DNA of 64,000 nucleotides, from the NCBI RefSeq assembly GCF_000292245.2, contig NZ_ALPT02000001.1, positions 62,001 to 126,000 of the forward strand, written 5' to 3'. This document shows positions 1 through 7,917 of this stretch, one piece after another (the stretch's first letter is position 1; each line of letters opens with the position of its first letter). The notes beneath the pieces were generated by a model. The model was not told the DNA's origin. It was given only the letters and a program-made list of their open reading frames with translations, and did no database searches. A program made the translations under genes and the position numbers. The DNA is from Alkalihalobacillus alcalophilus ATCC 27647 = CGMCC 1.3604. GTDB taxonomy: Bacteria > Bacillota > Bacilli > Bacillales > Bacillaceae_D.

Positions 1-327
1 GAACTCCATTTTTTTCATACTCGTCTTATATACTTGTTCAAGACGGGATTCATAGGGAAGTTTTGCAAAAACAACGGCCGTCGTACAACCAATATTCACT
101 AATTGCTCCTGCCTCTGAAAAAAAGTTAAACTATCCGTTGTTTCAAGCAGTTGTTCTTCACTGACAACTAAACCTCCTTTTAAAGTCAATCCACTCATAT
201 TCATTCTCCGTTGATTCCATTTCGCAAAATCACGATTCACAAATTTAATTTTTCCATTGTCAATTAAGTAGACCCGATCTTTTAATTGATTGCCGGACTG
301 TTCTGTAACTTGCTCAATTAAATACAT
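1..327 (-). CDS. hypothetical protein, N-terminal 109 residues only (gene runs off the left edge)
   Basis: An open frame runs from an ATG at 327 leftwards to base 1 without a stop, so only the N-terminus is in the window. The start is preceded by a purine-rich GGAGGCGGGAAC ribosome site. The visible protein opens MYLIEQVTEQSGNQLKDRVY and has no signal peptide or membrane segment. A short stretch reading LIDNGKIKFVN recalls the N-terminal beta-strand of amidohydrolases, but that is too weak to name it. It lies downstream of aroA on the same strand, separated by the aroA terminator, a tandem repeat and a divergent small-RNA locus, so it is probably a separate transcription unit. Confidence 0.7.
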   Translation of the reverse strand, partial: MYLIEQVTEQSGNQLKDRVYLIDNGKIKFVNRDFAKWNQRRMNMSGLTLKGGLVVSEEQLLETTDSLTFFQRQEQLVNIGCTTAVVFAKLPYESRLEQVYKTSMKKMEF

Positions 328-429
328 GTTCCCGCCTCCTGCTCGACCTTTTATAGACCGTTTATAGACAAGCTATGTTTTAATTTAGAAAACAGAACAT
401 AAAAAAGTTAGAATTTTTGATTCTTTTTG

Positions 430-457
430 TTGACACTTCCAATGTAAGCGCTATAAT
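430..457 (+). promoter_or_regulatory. sigma-A promoter overlapped by a CcpA (cre)-like site
   Basis: A perfect TTGACA (430-435) and a perfect TATAAT (452-457) are separated by 16 bp. Positions 443-456 read TGTAAGCGCTATAA, which fits the catabolite response element consensus TGWAARCGYTWNCW at all but one position and covers the -10 box. Binding of CcpA there would block RNA polymerase. No coding gene follows; the transcript would be the short structured RNA at 464-570. Confidence 0.75.
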
Positions 458-463
458 GAAATT

Positions 464-570
464 AAGCGTATGGTTTCTCTCCACTCCTATCCATACAATA
501 TATCTTTTAGCTAATTGCTAAAACCTAATTTGAAAGCGCTTACCGCATATATCGAATTAGGTCTTTTTTT
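464..570 (+). ncRNA. candidate small regulatory RNA (~105 nt) with own promoter and terminator
   Basis: Starting about 7 nt after a consensus promoter, the sequence can form three hairpins in a row. The first is GTATGG (469-474) with CCATAC (491-496), holding a C/U-rich loop. The second is TTTAGC with GCTAAA at about 508-524. The third is ACCTAATT (523-530) with AATTAGGT (555-562), followed by seven T residues, which reads as an intrinsic terminator. The C/U-rich first loop could pair with Shine-Dalgarno sequences, as in many Bacillus regulatory RNAs; that is inference. A second cre-like site sits at 531-544. The only ORF, 14 codons from the ATG at 472, has no ribosome site. It could alternatively be a leader of something not expressed as protein. 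Confidence 0.55.
531..544. promoter_or_regulatory. second cre-like (CcpA) site
   Basis: TGAAAGCGCTTACC matches the cre consensus at 13 of 14 positions. It lies about 70 bp downstream of the predicted start of the small RNA, inside the terminator loop, so it could act as a roadblock or in concert with the cre site over the -10 box at 443-456. Confidence 0.5.
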
Positions 571-626
571 GTTATAACGAGGAACTTCATAAAATATAAA
601 AGCTAATTTAATCATGCAACGCCGTA

Positions 627-782
627 TTTGATTCCCTTTTCGGCTTTCGTGCGTTCTCTTGTGGCTTCATTGACGGCCTTTGATTCCCTTACTAGCTCCC
701 ATTCGTTCTCTTTCGGCTTCATTGCCGGCCTATGATTCCCTTTCTAGCTTTCATTCGCTCTCTTTTGGCTTCATTGACGGGA
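627..782. repeat. three tandem copies of a 52-bp repeat
   Basis: Units begin at 627, 679 and 731, each opening TTTGATTCCC or TATGATTCCC and ending near TTCATTGACGG or TTCATTGCCGG. The period is exactly 52 bp both times and the copies differ at several positions, so the array is not recent. There are no spacers, so it is not CRISPR. 52 is not a multiple of three, so no reading frame is maintained through it. It fills the gap between the small-RNA locus and the aroA terminator. Function unknown. Confidence 0.85.
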
Positions 783-820
783 TCTCCTCACCTCTGCGAC
801 CTTACTTTTCCTCCCACATA

Positions 821-847
821 AAAAAGCTGCCCCAAGAGACAGCTTTT
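821..847 (-). terminator. terminator of the aro supraoperon (after aroA)
   Basis: AAAAAGCTG (821-829) pairs with CAGCTTTT (840-847) around a short loop, and the minus-strand transcript ends in a run of U. It lies just past the aroA stop codon. Confidence 0.85.
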
Positions 848-856
848 CTTCATCGT

Positions 857-2146
857 TTAGTTTTTTAATTGCTCGACATGTTCAAAAAAGTTAGGATAGG
901 ACACGGCAATCGCTTCTGTTCGTTCAATCACAACTTCATCTGTTGCGATTAGTCCAGCTATCGCCATCGCCATTCCAATTCGGTGATCACCATAGCTTTG
1001 AACTTGGCCACCTGAGAGTGATGTTTTCCCTTCAATAATCATCCCATCATCAGTGGCGGTTATGTTTGCTCCTAATTTTTTCAATTCACTTACAACCGTA
1101 TCAATTCGGTTTGTTTCTTTTACTTTTAACTCTTCAGCGTCTTTAATAATCGTTTTTCCTTCTGCTTGTGTGGCTAACACGGCTATAACTGGAATTTCAT
1201 CGATTAAGCGTGGGATCATATTACCAGCGATTTCAACTCCTTTTAAAGAAGAGGTCTTCACAATGAGATCAGCCATCGGCTCCCCACCGACCATTCGTTC
1301 ATTAATAAGTGATAGGTCTGCTCCCATTTCAATCAAGACATCGATAATTCCCGCGCGTGTCGGATTGATTCCAACTCCCTCCAAAGTAATTTCACTATGA
1401 GGCACAATCGCTCCCGCAGCTAAAAAGAATGCAGCAGATGATATATCTCCTGGAACTTCGATATGTCTTGCCTTTAACGTTTGCCCACCTTTTACAGTAA
1501 CTGTTAATCCGTCACGCTGAACTTCCACACCATAAGCCTCTAACATCCGTTCTGTATGGTCTCTTGTTAAGGCAGGCTCTGTAACACTTGTTGTACCTTC
1601 ACTTTGTAAACCAGCAAGTAACACAGCTGATTTCACTTGTGCACTTGCAACAGGTGAATGGAAGTCAATTCCTTTTGTCCCACCGCCTCGCACGGAAAGT
1701 GGTGTATAATTGCCATTGTCACGCCCCGCAATGTCGGCTCCAAATTGTTTTAATGGGTTCGTCACACGAGCCATCGGCCTTTTCGCGATTGAATCATCGC
1801 CGATTAATACCGAATGAAACGGTCTAGTCGCTAAAATTCCAAGCATTAATCTTGTTGTTGTTCCTGAATTGCCAACATCCAAAATTTCGCTCGGTTCTTC
1901 TAAACCACCCCAACCTTTTCCTTCGATGATAACATCTTCTCCGTTTTGTTCGATTTCGACACCCATTTTTCGGAAACAATCAATCGTGCTTAGACAATCC
2001 TCCCCTGCCAAAAAACCTTCAACCGTCGTTTTCCCCTCTGCTACGGCGCCGAACATAATCGCTCGATGAGAGATTGATTTATCACCAGGGATTTTCACGC
2101 TTCCTTTTAAACCTTTATTTATTTTCGTTACTGTTTTTGTCGCCAT
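857..2146 (-). CDS. aroA: 3-phosphoshikimate 1-carboxyvinyltransferase (EPSP synthase)
   Basis: This enzyme transfers enolpyruvate from PEP to shikimate 3-phosphate, the penultimate step to chorismate, in the cytoplasm. The 429-residue length is normal for the family. The phosphate-binding motif GDKSISHRA is near residues 21-29, and the KRPMARVTNPL signature lies near residue 122, with a further conserved DEIPVIAV segment near residue 317. It is the last gene of the supraoperon (B. subtilis calls its equivalent aroE), 17 bp after tyrA, and is followed by a strong terminator. The start is the ATG at 2146, preceded by a GGAG ribosome site. Confidence 0.97.
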   Translation of the reverse strand: MATKTVTKINKGLKGSVKIPGDKSISHRAIMFGAVAEGKTTVEGFLAGEDCLSTIDCFRKMGVEIEQNGEDVIIEGKGWGGLEEPSEILDVGNSGTTTRLMLGILATRPFHSVLIGDDSIAKRPMARVTNPLKQFGADIAGRDNGNYTPLSVRGGGTKGIDFHSPVASAQVKSAVLLAGLQSEGTTSVTEPALTRDHTERMLEAYGVEVQRDGLTVTVKGGQTLKARHIEVPGDISSAAFFLAAGAIVPHSEITLEGVGINPTRAGIIDVLIEMGADLSLINERMVGGEPMADLIVKTSSLKGVEIAGNMIPRLIDEIPVIAVLATQAEGKTIIKDAEELKVKETNRIDTVVSELKKLGANITATDDGMIIEGKTSLSGGQVQSYGDHRIGMAMAIAGLIATDEVVIERTEAIAVSYPNFFEHVEQLKN

Positions 2147-2163
2147 TTTTCTCTCTCCTTCAT

Positions 2164-3261
2164 TTACAAAATCGATGTCTCATAAAGGGCTTGTTCTAGA
2201 CAATCTTTCGCAAGCTCACGATCTTCTTCTGAACGAAAGCTTAAACGTAAAACCCCCATAATATCTTCTCGCGTTTCTAAAATCCGAATATTCGTTATGC
2301 TAATTTCGTGATCAGCTAAAATGCTCGTTACATCAGAAATGACACCTGGGTGGTCTGGAACATCAACAAATAAATCGTAAAAGGAAGGGATCGCTCCTTT
2401 TTCACGGACAGGCATTCGATCACGGAAAGCTTTCGCCTCATAAAAATATTGATAAATAGTTTCTTTATCCTCAGTTTCTAACAACTGTTTGACATCTTCC
2501 ATTTCATTAATCCAATTAGAAATTAACTCTAATAAGACTGCTTTATTATGAATAAAAATATCCCGCCACATGATAGGACTAGCCGAGGCAATCCGAGTAA
2601 TATCTCGAAAACCACCAGCTGCAAGCCTAGAAAGCAAAGGCTCTTCCGACTCAAGTTTCCGCACTTGATGTACAAGGCTTGTTGCGATCACATGCGGAAA
2701 ATGACTAATCGCTCCAGCCAAAGCATCATGTTCTCCTGGAGCCAAGTTTACAAATTTCGCCTTCGTTCCTTTTAACCAATTTTGTAATTGGATCATCGCA
2801 CGATTATCCGTTGTTTCCGTAGGGGTTAAAACGTAAAAGGCGTTTTCAAATAAATGAGCTTTTGCCGCCTCTACTCCTGTTTTATGTGAGCCTGCCATTG
2901 GATGGCCACCAATAAACGTGACATTGCTTCCTAACAAAGCCGCTGATTTTTCAACGATACGAGATTTTGTACTTCCTACATCGGTCATAATCGCACCAGC
3001 TTTAAATGTATATTGACTCATTTCCTCAAAAATTTGTTCTGTTTTCGAGACCGGTGTGGCGATAATAATTAAGTCAGCTTCCTTTACCCCTGCTTCAATC
3101 GAATCACTAATTTGGTCAATTACTTTTAATGATTTGGCGATTTTTAGCTGTTCCGCTTGGATATCAAAACCGTAAATCGTACAATTATGTTCTTTTTTTA
3201 TCGCCAAGGCAATTGAACCACCAATTAAACCTAAACCGATAATAAACACGTTCTTTTTCAT
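2164..3261 (-). CDS. tyrA: prephenate dehydrogenase with C-terminal ACT domain
   Basis: It oxidises and decarboxylates prephenate to 4-hydroxyphenylpyruvate for tyrosine synthesis. The N-terminal NAD-binding fold shows GLGLIGGSIA at residues 9-18. A helical dehydrogenase domain with GGHPMAGSHKTGVEAA follows, and from about residue 294 an ACT regulatory domain begins (DVPDHPGVISDVTSILADH), the usual site for tyrosine feedback. The length of 365 is typical of Bacillus TyrA. It lies between hisC and aroA. A hairpin sits in the 107-bp gap after hisC, so expression here may be reduced relative to the trp genes. The start is the ATG at 3261 with GAGGAG upstream. Confidence 0.97.
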   Translation of the reverse strand: MKKNVFIIGLGLIGGSIALAIKKEHNCTIYGFDIQAEQLKIAKSLKVIDQISDSIEAGVKEADLIIIATPVSKTEQIFEEMSQYTFKAGAIMTDVGSTKSRIVEKSAALLGSNVTFIGGHPMAGSHKTGVEAAKAHLFENAFYVLTPTETTDNRAMIQLQNWLKGTKAKFVNLAPGEHDALAGAISHFPHVIATSLVHQVRKLESEEPLLSRLAAGGFRDITRIASASPIMWRDIFIHNKAVLLELISNWINEMEDVKQLLETEDKETIYQYFYEAKAFRDRMPVREKGAIPSFYDLFVDVPDHPGVISDVTSILADHEISITNIRILETREDIMGVLRLSFRSEEDRELAKDCLEQALYETSIL

Positions 3262-3321
3262 GATGTTCTCCTCTCCACCCTAATAAATGCTCCTAATTTC
3301 TCTCTATAATCAAACAAGCAG

Positions 3322-3358
3322 AAAACGTCCTTCATCCATAAAGATGAAAGACGTTTTT
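3322..3358 (-). terminator. hairpin between hisC and tyrA (possible partial terminator)
   Basis: AAAACGTC-CTTCAT pairs with ATGAAA-GACGTTTT in an almost complete 14-bp stem with an 8-nt loop. On the minus strand the U-run is short (TTTT), so it may terminate only partly and set the tyrA-aroA level. Confidence 0.6.
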
Positions 3359-3368
3359 CATCTAAAAC

Positions 3369-4472
3369 TTAGTTCACCGTAGCTACTGACGATTGCAATA
3401 ACTTCTCTAAAGCAGAAAATAAATGCTCGTTTTCTTCCGCTGTTCCAATCGTAATTCTAGCATAGCTTGGATAACCGAGCGCTTCACCTGAGCGAACAAT
3501 AATCCCTTGCCTTAACAGAAAGTCAAAGACATCATTCCCTTTCCGTTTAAAGTCAACGAGAAGAAAATTCGTTTGTGAAGGGAAATAGGAGAGCCCATTC
3601 CGTTCGCAAAAAGCGACGAATTTTGCCATTTCTAATCTATTTTTCTCGGCACAACTCATAATAAACGCTTGATCATCAATCGCTGCACTTGCTGCTACGT
3701 GAGCAAGATTTGTATTATTAAAAGGTGGCCTAACTGGGTCTAATGAACGAATAAATTGTTCATTTGCGACACCGTAGCCGATTCGTAATGAAGCTAAGCC
3801 ATAAGCTTTCGAAAACGTTCTTAACACGACTAAATTTGGATACTGTTCTAATAAAGGAATCGTATCTGGATAATCAACCGCATCAACATATTCAACATAA
3901 GCTTCATCCGAAACGACGAGAACATCTTTTGGAACTTGTTTCAAAAATTGTAAAAAACGGTCTTCTCCGACATACGTACCTGTTGGATTATTTGGATTAC
4001 AGACCCAAACCATTTTTGTCTTTTCATCAATTGCCGAAAGCATCCCCTCTAGATCATGGACCCCGTCTATTAAAGGAACTTCTTTAATTTCCGCTCCTTC
4101 AATCGTTGCATTCAGTTTATATTGGGAAAAGGTTGGAGCTGCTGTCACCGTGTTAGATTCAGAAGTTAAAAGGGCCCTACATAAAAATTGAATCACTTCA
4201 TCTGAACCATTACCAAAAATCAATTGCTCTTTTCGTACATTTAAAAAACGAGCCACTTTTTCTCTAACCACAGCAGCGTAACCATCCGGATAAACCGCTA
4301 AACTTTCTAACGCATCTTGAATCGCTTTTTTAGCCTTCTGTGATGCGCCATATGGATTTTCATTTGAAGCTAGCTTAATTACTCGCTCTAAGCCAAGCTC
4401 TTTTTTTACTTCTTCTATCGGTTTTCCTGGTTGATAACTTGGAAGACCTAATAATTGTCCTTTTATTTGCAT
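3369..4472 (-). CDS. hisC: histidinol-phosphate / aromatic aminotransferase
   Basis: This is a class I/II PLP-dependent aminotransferase of 367 residues. It shows the N-terminal ASNENPYGAS segment, the substrate-loop WVCNPNNPTGTYV, and the PLP-lysine motif RTFSKAYGLASLRIGYG. In Bacillus the hisC of the aro supraoperon serves both histidine synthesis and transamination of aromatic keto acids; its place between trpA and tyrA supports that double role, and the other his genes are not in this window. The start is the ATG at 4472 with GAGGTG nine bases upstream. Confidence 0.95.
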   Translation of the reverse strand: MQIKGQLLGLPSYQPGKPIEEVKKELGLERVIKLASNENPYGASQKAKKAIQDALESLAVYPDGYAAVVREKVARFLNVRKEQLIFGNGSDEVIQFLCRALLTSESNTVTAAPTFSQYKLNATIEGAEIKEVPLIDGVHDLEGMLSAIDEKTKMVWVCNPNNPTGTYVGEDRFLQFLKQVPKDVLVVSDEAYVEYVDAVDYPDTIPLLEQYPNLVVLRTFSKAYGLASLRIGYGVANEQFIRSLDPVRPPFNNTNLAHVAASAAIDDQAFIMSCAEKNRLEMAKFVAFCERNGLSYFPSQTNFLLVDFKRKGNDVFDFLLRQGIIVRSGEALGYPSYARITIGTAEENEHLFSALEKLLQSSVATVN

Positions 4473-4515
4473 TAGTCTTTAGCACCTCAACTTGTGAAAG
4501 TATCTATCCTCTATG

Positions 4516-5328
4516 TTACGATGAAATGAGAGATGTGACAAATGTTTTTAATGAAATTAGGGCATCTTTTCTGAATTTTTCACTTTTTAGTGATTGTTCT
4601 AACTTTTCAATTTCGCTCACAAGTGCACTTCCAACAACAACTCCATCCGAATATTGATTCATTAAGCTGACTTGTTTTGCATTTGAAATTCCAAAACCAA
4701 CCGCAATCGGAATCTCACTCACCGCTTTGACCGTTTGTAAAAAATCGTAGACACGAGGATCAATTTCTTCTCTTGCACCTGTTACCCCTAAAGAAGAGAC
4801 GCAATAAAGAAAACCTTGTGCTTGCTCGGCGATTTTCTCGATTCGTTGTTTTGATGTAGGAGCAACTAATGAAATGAGCGATAATCCGTTAGCGGCACAT
4901 AATAACGAAAGCTCTTCACTTTCTTCAATTGGTAAATCTGGAACGAGTAATCCGTCGATTTCCAACTCTTTAGCTTTTTTTACAAAGTGTTCCACACCGT
5001 ATTGTAAAACAGGGTTATAGTAAGTGAAAATAACGACAGGGATCGTCAGGCCCTTTTTTCTCATAATAGGCACTAGATACATCGCTTTTTCTAATGTCAT
5101 CCCACTTGCTAATGCTCGTTTGGAAGCAGCTTGAATTGTCGGCCCATCTGCTAATGGATCCGAATAAGGAATCCCTAACTCCAGTATACTCGCTCCAGCT
5201 TCTTCTAAAGCTAAAGCAATTTCGATCGTCGCTTCAGCCGTCGGATCGCCAGCTGTAATAAATGGAATAAAAAGTTTCTCATGTTTTTTGGTGATTTCTT
5301 CAATTCTATTATTCACTTTTGTTTTCAT
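4516..5328 (-). CDS. trpA: tryptophan synthase alpha subunit
   Basis: It cleaves indole-3-glycerol phosphate to indole, which is channelled to TrpB. The TIM-barrel protein shows FIPFITAGDPT near residue 21, the catalytic region LELGIPYSDPLADGP, and the phosphate-binding end GFGISNAKQ. I place the start at the ATG at 5328 because GAGGTGAAAATC precedes it and the protein then opens MKTKVNNRIEEI, giving a normal 270 residues. An upstream in-frame start would add 16 residues lying inside trpB. The gene overlaps the end of trpB by 20 bp, implying translational coupling. Confidence 0.97.
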   Translation of the reverse strand: MKTKVNNRIEEITKKHEKLFIPFITAGDPTAEATIEIALALEEAGASILELGIPYSDPLADGPTIQAASKRALASGMTLEKAMYLVPIMRKKGLTIPVVIFTYYNPVLQYGVEHFVKKAKELEIDGLLVPDLPIEESEELSLLCAANGLSLISLVAPTSKQRIEKIAEQAQGFLYCVSSLGVTGAREEIDPRVYDFLQTVKAVSEIPIAVGFGISNAKQVSLMNQYSDGVVVGSALVSEIEKLEQSLKSEKFRKDALISLKTFVTSLISS

Positions 5329-6520
5329 GATTTTCACCTCTGAAGTATTTCTGTAACGTATGGACATCCTTGTCACCTCGACCTGATAAGCATACTAAAA
5401 TGACATCGTCTTTTGTTAATAACGGGGCCCGTTCAAACGCTTTGGCTAATGCATGAGCGCTTTCAATCGCAGGGATAATCCCTTCTTTTTCCGATAAATA
5501 TTTCAAGGCATTCAAAGCTTCTTGATCCGTGACCGCTTCGTAATCGACAAGTCCACTTTTCGCTAAATAAGCATGCTCCGGACCAACTCCTGGATAGTCG
5601 AGTCCCGCTGAAATCGAATAGGGCTCAATGATTTGTCCATGCTCATCCTGAAGTAAATACGTTAAAGAACCGTGAATCACCCCTGCTTTTCCTTTTGTAA
5701 TCGTTGCGGCATGTTGAGTCGTCTCAACCCCTAGACCGGCCGCTTCCACCCCGATCATGTTTAAACCATCGTTTAAATAAGGATAAAAAGTTCCAATCGC
5801 ATTGCTCCCACCACCTACACAAGCAATAATCTCTGTCGGTAATTTACCTTCTCTTTTTAAAATTTGTTCTCTTGATTCATCCCCGATTATCCGTTGAAAA
5901 TTACGGACCATTTTTGGATAAGGGTGTGGACCTACAACAGAGCCAATTAAATAAAATGTATCTTCTGCATTGGCAACCCAATAACGAATCGCTTCATTGG
6001 TCGCATCCTTTAATGTTTGACTACCCGAGGTCGCTGGAATCACTTCTGCACCAAGTAACTCCATTCGAAAGACATTTAACGCTTGTCTTTCCATATCTTC
6101 TGCCCCCATAAATACTTTACATTCTAAGCCAAATCGTGCGGCAATCGTTGCAGAAGCTACGCCGTGCTGTCCTGCTCCCGTTTCGGCAACAATTTTTGTT
6201 TTTCCCATCCTTTTTGCGAGTAACGCCTGGCCGATAGCGTTATTTAGCTTATGAGCCCCTGTATGAAGTAGGTCTTCTCTTTTTAAATAAATCTTGGCCC
6301 CACCTAATGCTTCTGAGACATTTTTTGCATACGTCAAAGCAGTCGGTCTTCCCGCATATTCTCGTAAATGATCATGATATTCATCTAAAAAAAGAGGATC
6401 ATTCATAGCCTCCTCTAATGCGGCTTCCAATTCCTCAATAACACTCATTAATGTTTCTGGAACATACTTGCCGCCAAAATCGCCAAAACGTCCTCTATTA
6501 TCTGGATATGTTGTGTGCAT
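5309..6520 (-). CDS. trpB: tryptophan synthase beta subunit
   Basis: This PLP enzyme condenses indole with serine to tryptophan. The 403-residue protein opens with the family signature RFGDFGGKYVPETLM. The PLP lysine is K91 in HTGAHKLNNA, and the phosphate-binding glycine loop CVGGGSNAIGTF is near residue 235. It overlaps trpF at its 5' end and trpA at its 3' end, consistent with coupled translation of the TrpAB complex subunits. The start at 6520 is an ATG preceded by GGAGAGGATG. Confidence 0.98.
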   Translation of the reverse strand: MHTTYPDNRGRFGDFGGKYVPETLMSVIEELEAALEEAMNDPLFLDEYHDHLREYAGRPTALTYAKNVSEALGGAKIYLKREDLLHTGAHKLNNAIGQALLAKRMGKTKIVAETGAGQHGVASATIAARFGLECKVFMGAEDMERQALNVFRMELLGAEVIPATSGSQTLKDATNEAIRYWVANAEDTFYLIGSVVGPHPYPKMVRNFQRIIGDESREQILKREGKLPTEIIACVGGGSNAIGTFYPYLNDGLNMIGVEAAGLGVETTQHAATITKGKAGVIHGSLTYLLQDEHGQIIEPYSISAGLDYPGVGPEHAYLAKSGLVDYEAVTDQEALNALKYLSEKEGIIPAIESAHALAKAFERAPLLTKDDVILVCLSGRGDKDVHTLQKYFRGENHENKSE

Positions 6521-7160
6521 TCTGATTCATCCTCTCCACTAGTTGCTCCACTAATCGTTTCGATTTCTCTCCATTTTCTTCAATCCCACTTGATACATCG
6601 ATTCCATCTGGTTGAAACCTTAATAACTCATCGATATTATTGGGGTTAATTCCACCGGCAATCACAAGCGGGACCCTTTGTTTTTTAGCTTCCTTTTGAT
6701 AAGCAGGAATTTCGCTCCAATCAAAGGAGTGGCCTGTTCCACCCCAAGCACCTTGAAATTTACAGTCGATAATAAAACCGTCTACAAGCCCTGAAAAAGC
6801 AGCCATATAAGCTAACGCTCCTTCTCCACTATGAATCACTTTCCAAATGGGAATGTCTACTTTTTCTTTTAAGCGTGCGATGTCTTTCACAGATTCATTC
6901 CCATGGCATTGGATGACATCAATAGGTAACCTTTCGATCGTTTCTAAAATCATCTCAATCGTTTCATTCACAAATAAAGCAACAATCTTTTTCCGCGTTA
7001 ACAAGTCTTGATAAGTGTTAAGCCATTCTGATACTTGGTTAATGGTCACTTGTCGTTTGCTTTTAGCAAAAACAAAGCCAATATAATCGGCTTTGCTTTT
7101 TAATGTCACGAAAACATCTTTTTGCGAATGGTTGCCACATAATTTAAGTGTTGGCTTCAA
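6498..7160 (-). CDS. trpF: phosphoribosylanthranilate isomerase
   Basis: It converts N-(5-phosphoribosyl)anthranilate to CdRP, the third tryptophan-specific step. The single TIM barrel opens with KLCGNHS (catalytic Cys) and ends with the phosphate-binding AGGINPNNI segment and GIDVSSGIE. I choose a TTG at 7160: GGGGGAG lies six bases upstream and the product then opens MKPTLKLCGN, aligning with the usual family N-terminus. A TTG at 7175 would also be in frame but has no ribosome site. The gene overlaps trpC by 17 bp and trpB by 23 bp. Confidence 0.95.
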   Translation of the reverse strand: MKPTLKLCGNHSQKDVFVTLKSKADYIGFVFAKSKRQVTINQVSEWLNTYQDLLTRKKIVALFVNETIEMILETIERLPIDVIQCHGNESVKDIARLKEKVDIPIWKVIHSGEGALAYMAAFSGLVDGFIIDCKFQGAWGGTGHSFDWSEIPAYQKEAKKQRVPLVIAGGINPNNIDELLRFQPDGIDVSSGIEENGEKSKRLVEQLVERMNQNAHNISR

Positions 7161-7917
7161 CCTTTTCTCCCCCAAACAATGTCTGAATCCCTATTTCTGG
7201 ACTAGCTGCTCGCATTAAAGACTCTCCGACCAAAATCCCATTGGCACCAGCTCGTAAAACCGTTTGAACATCTTCACTAGTTAAAATGCCACTTTCACTT
7301 ACAAATAGACTTTCTTTCGGGACGATTTCACCCATTTCCTTCGTTTGTTCTAATGACGTTTTGAAAGTTTTTAAATTTCTGTTATTAATCCCAATCATTT
7401 TTGGTGTAAAGACATCAAGGAGTTCTTCTAATTCTTCCTTCGCATGGACTTCCACTAAGCATTCTAAACCATTTTGATAAGCATACTCATAAAGCTCTTT
7501 TAGCTCCCTTATCGGTACTGTCCCCACAATTAAGAGCATCGCATCAGCCCCAATACGAACCGTTTCATCAATTTGTGCTTTACTAATTATAAAGTCTTTT
7601 CGCATCACTGGAATCGAAACATGCTTTTTTATCTCGGTAATATAATCTCGTGATCCTTGAAAATATTGAATATCAGTTAAGACTGAAATCGCGTCAGCTC
7701 CGCCTTTTTCATACCCAATCGCCGTTTTGATGGGATCAAAATTGGGCTCGATCACACCTTTAGAAGGGGATGCCTTTTTCACTTCAGCTATTAAACCAAC
7801 CGAACGATTTTTATTTTTTAATGCTTTATATAAGGAATAGTTTGTTACAACTGCCTGTTCTGGTAAAACTAATGTGGAAATTTCTTCTTTTTTTGTTGCG
7901 ATAATTTGCTCAAGCAT
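7144..7917 (-). CDS. trpC: indole-3-glycerol phosphate synthase
   Basis: It closes the indole ring from CdRP. The barrel shows the family motifs LIAEVKKASPSKG (catalytic Lys), VMRKDFIIS, LVEVHAKEEL, IGINNRNLKTF, and SESGILTSEDV. I take the ATG at 7917 (MLEQIIATKKEEI, 257 residues, ribosome site GAAGGGA), because the longer frame adds 15 unrelated residues that lie in the trpD reading frame. It overlaps the 3' end of trpD by 8 bp. Confidence 0.96.
   Translation of the reverse strand: MLEQIIATKKEEISTLVLPEQAVVTNYSLYKALKNKNRSVGLIAEVKKASPSKGVIEPNFDPIKTAIGYEKGGADAISVLTDIQYFQGSRDYITEIKKHVSIPVMRKDFIISKAQIDETVRIGADAMLLIVGTVPIRELKELYEYAYQNGLECLVEVHAKEELEELLDVFTPKMIGINNRNLKTFKTSLEQTKEMGEIVPKESLFVSESGILTSEDVQTVLRAGANGILVGESLMRAASPEIGIQTLFGGEKVEANT

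Noticed and set aside
472..516. 14-codon frame inside the candidate small RNA
   Set aside because: No ribosome site precedes the ATG, and the ATG lies in the first hairpin stem.
627..782. Possible CRISPR array
   Set aside because: Three directly abutting 52-bp units without spacers and no cas genes in the window.
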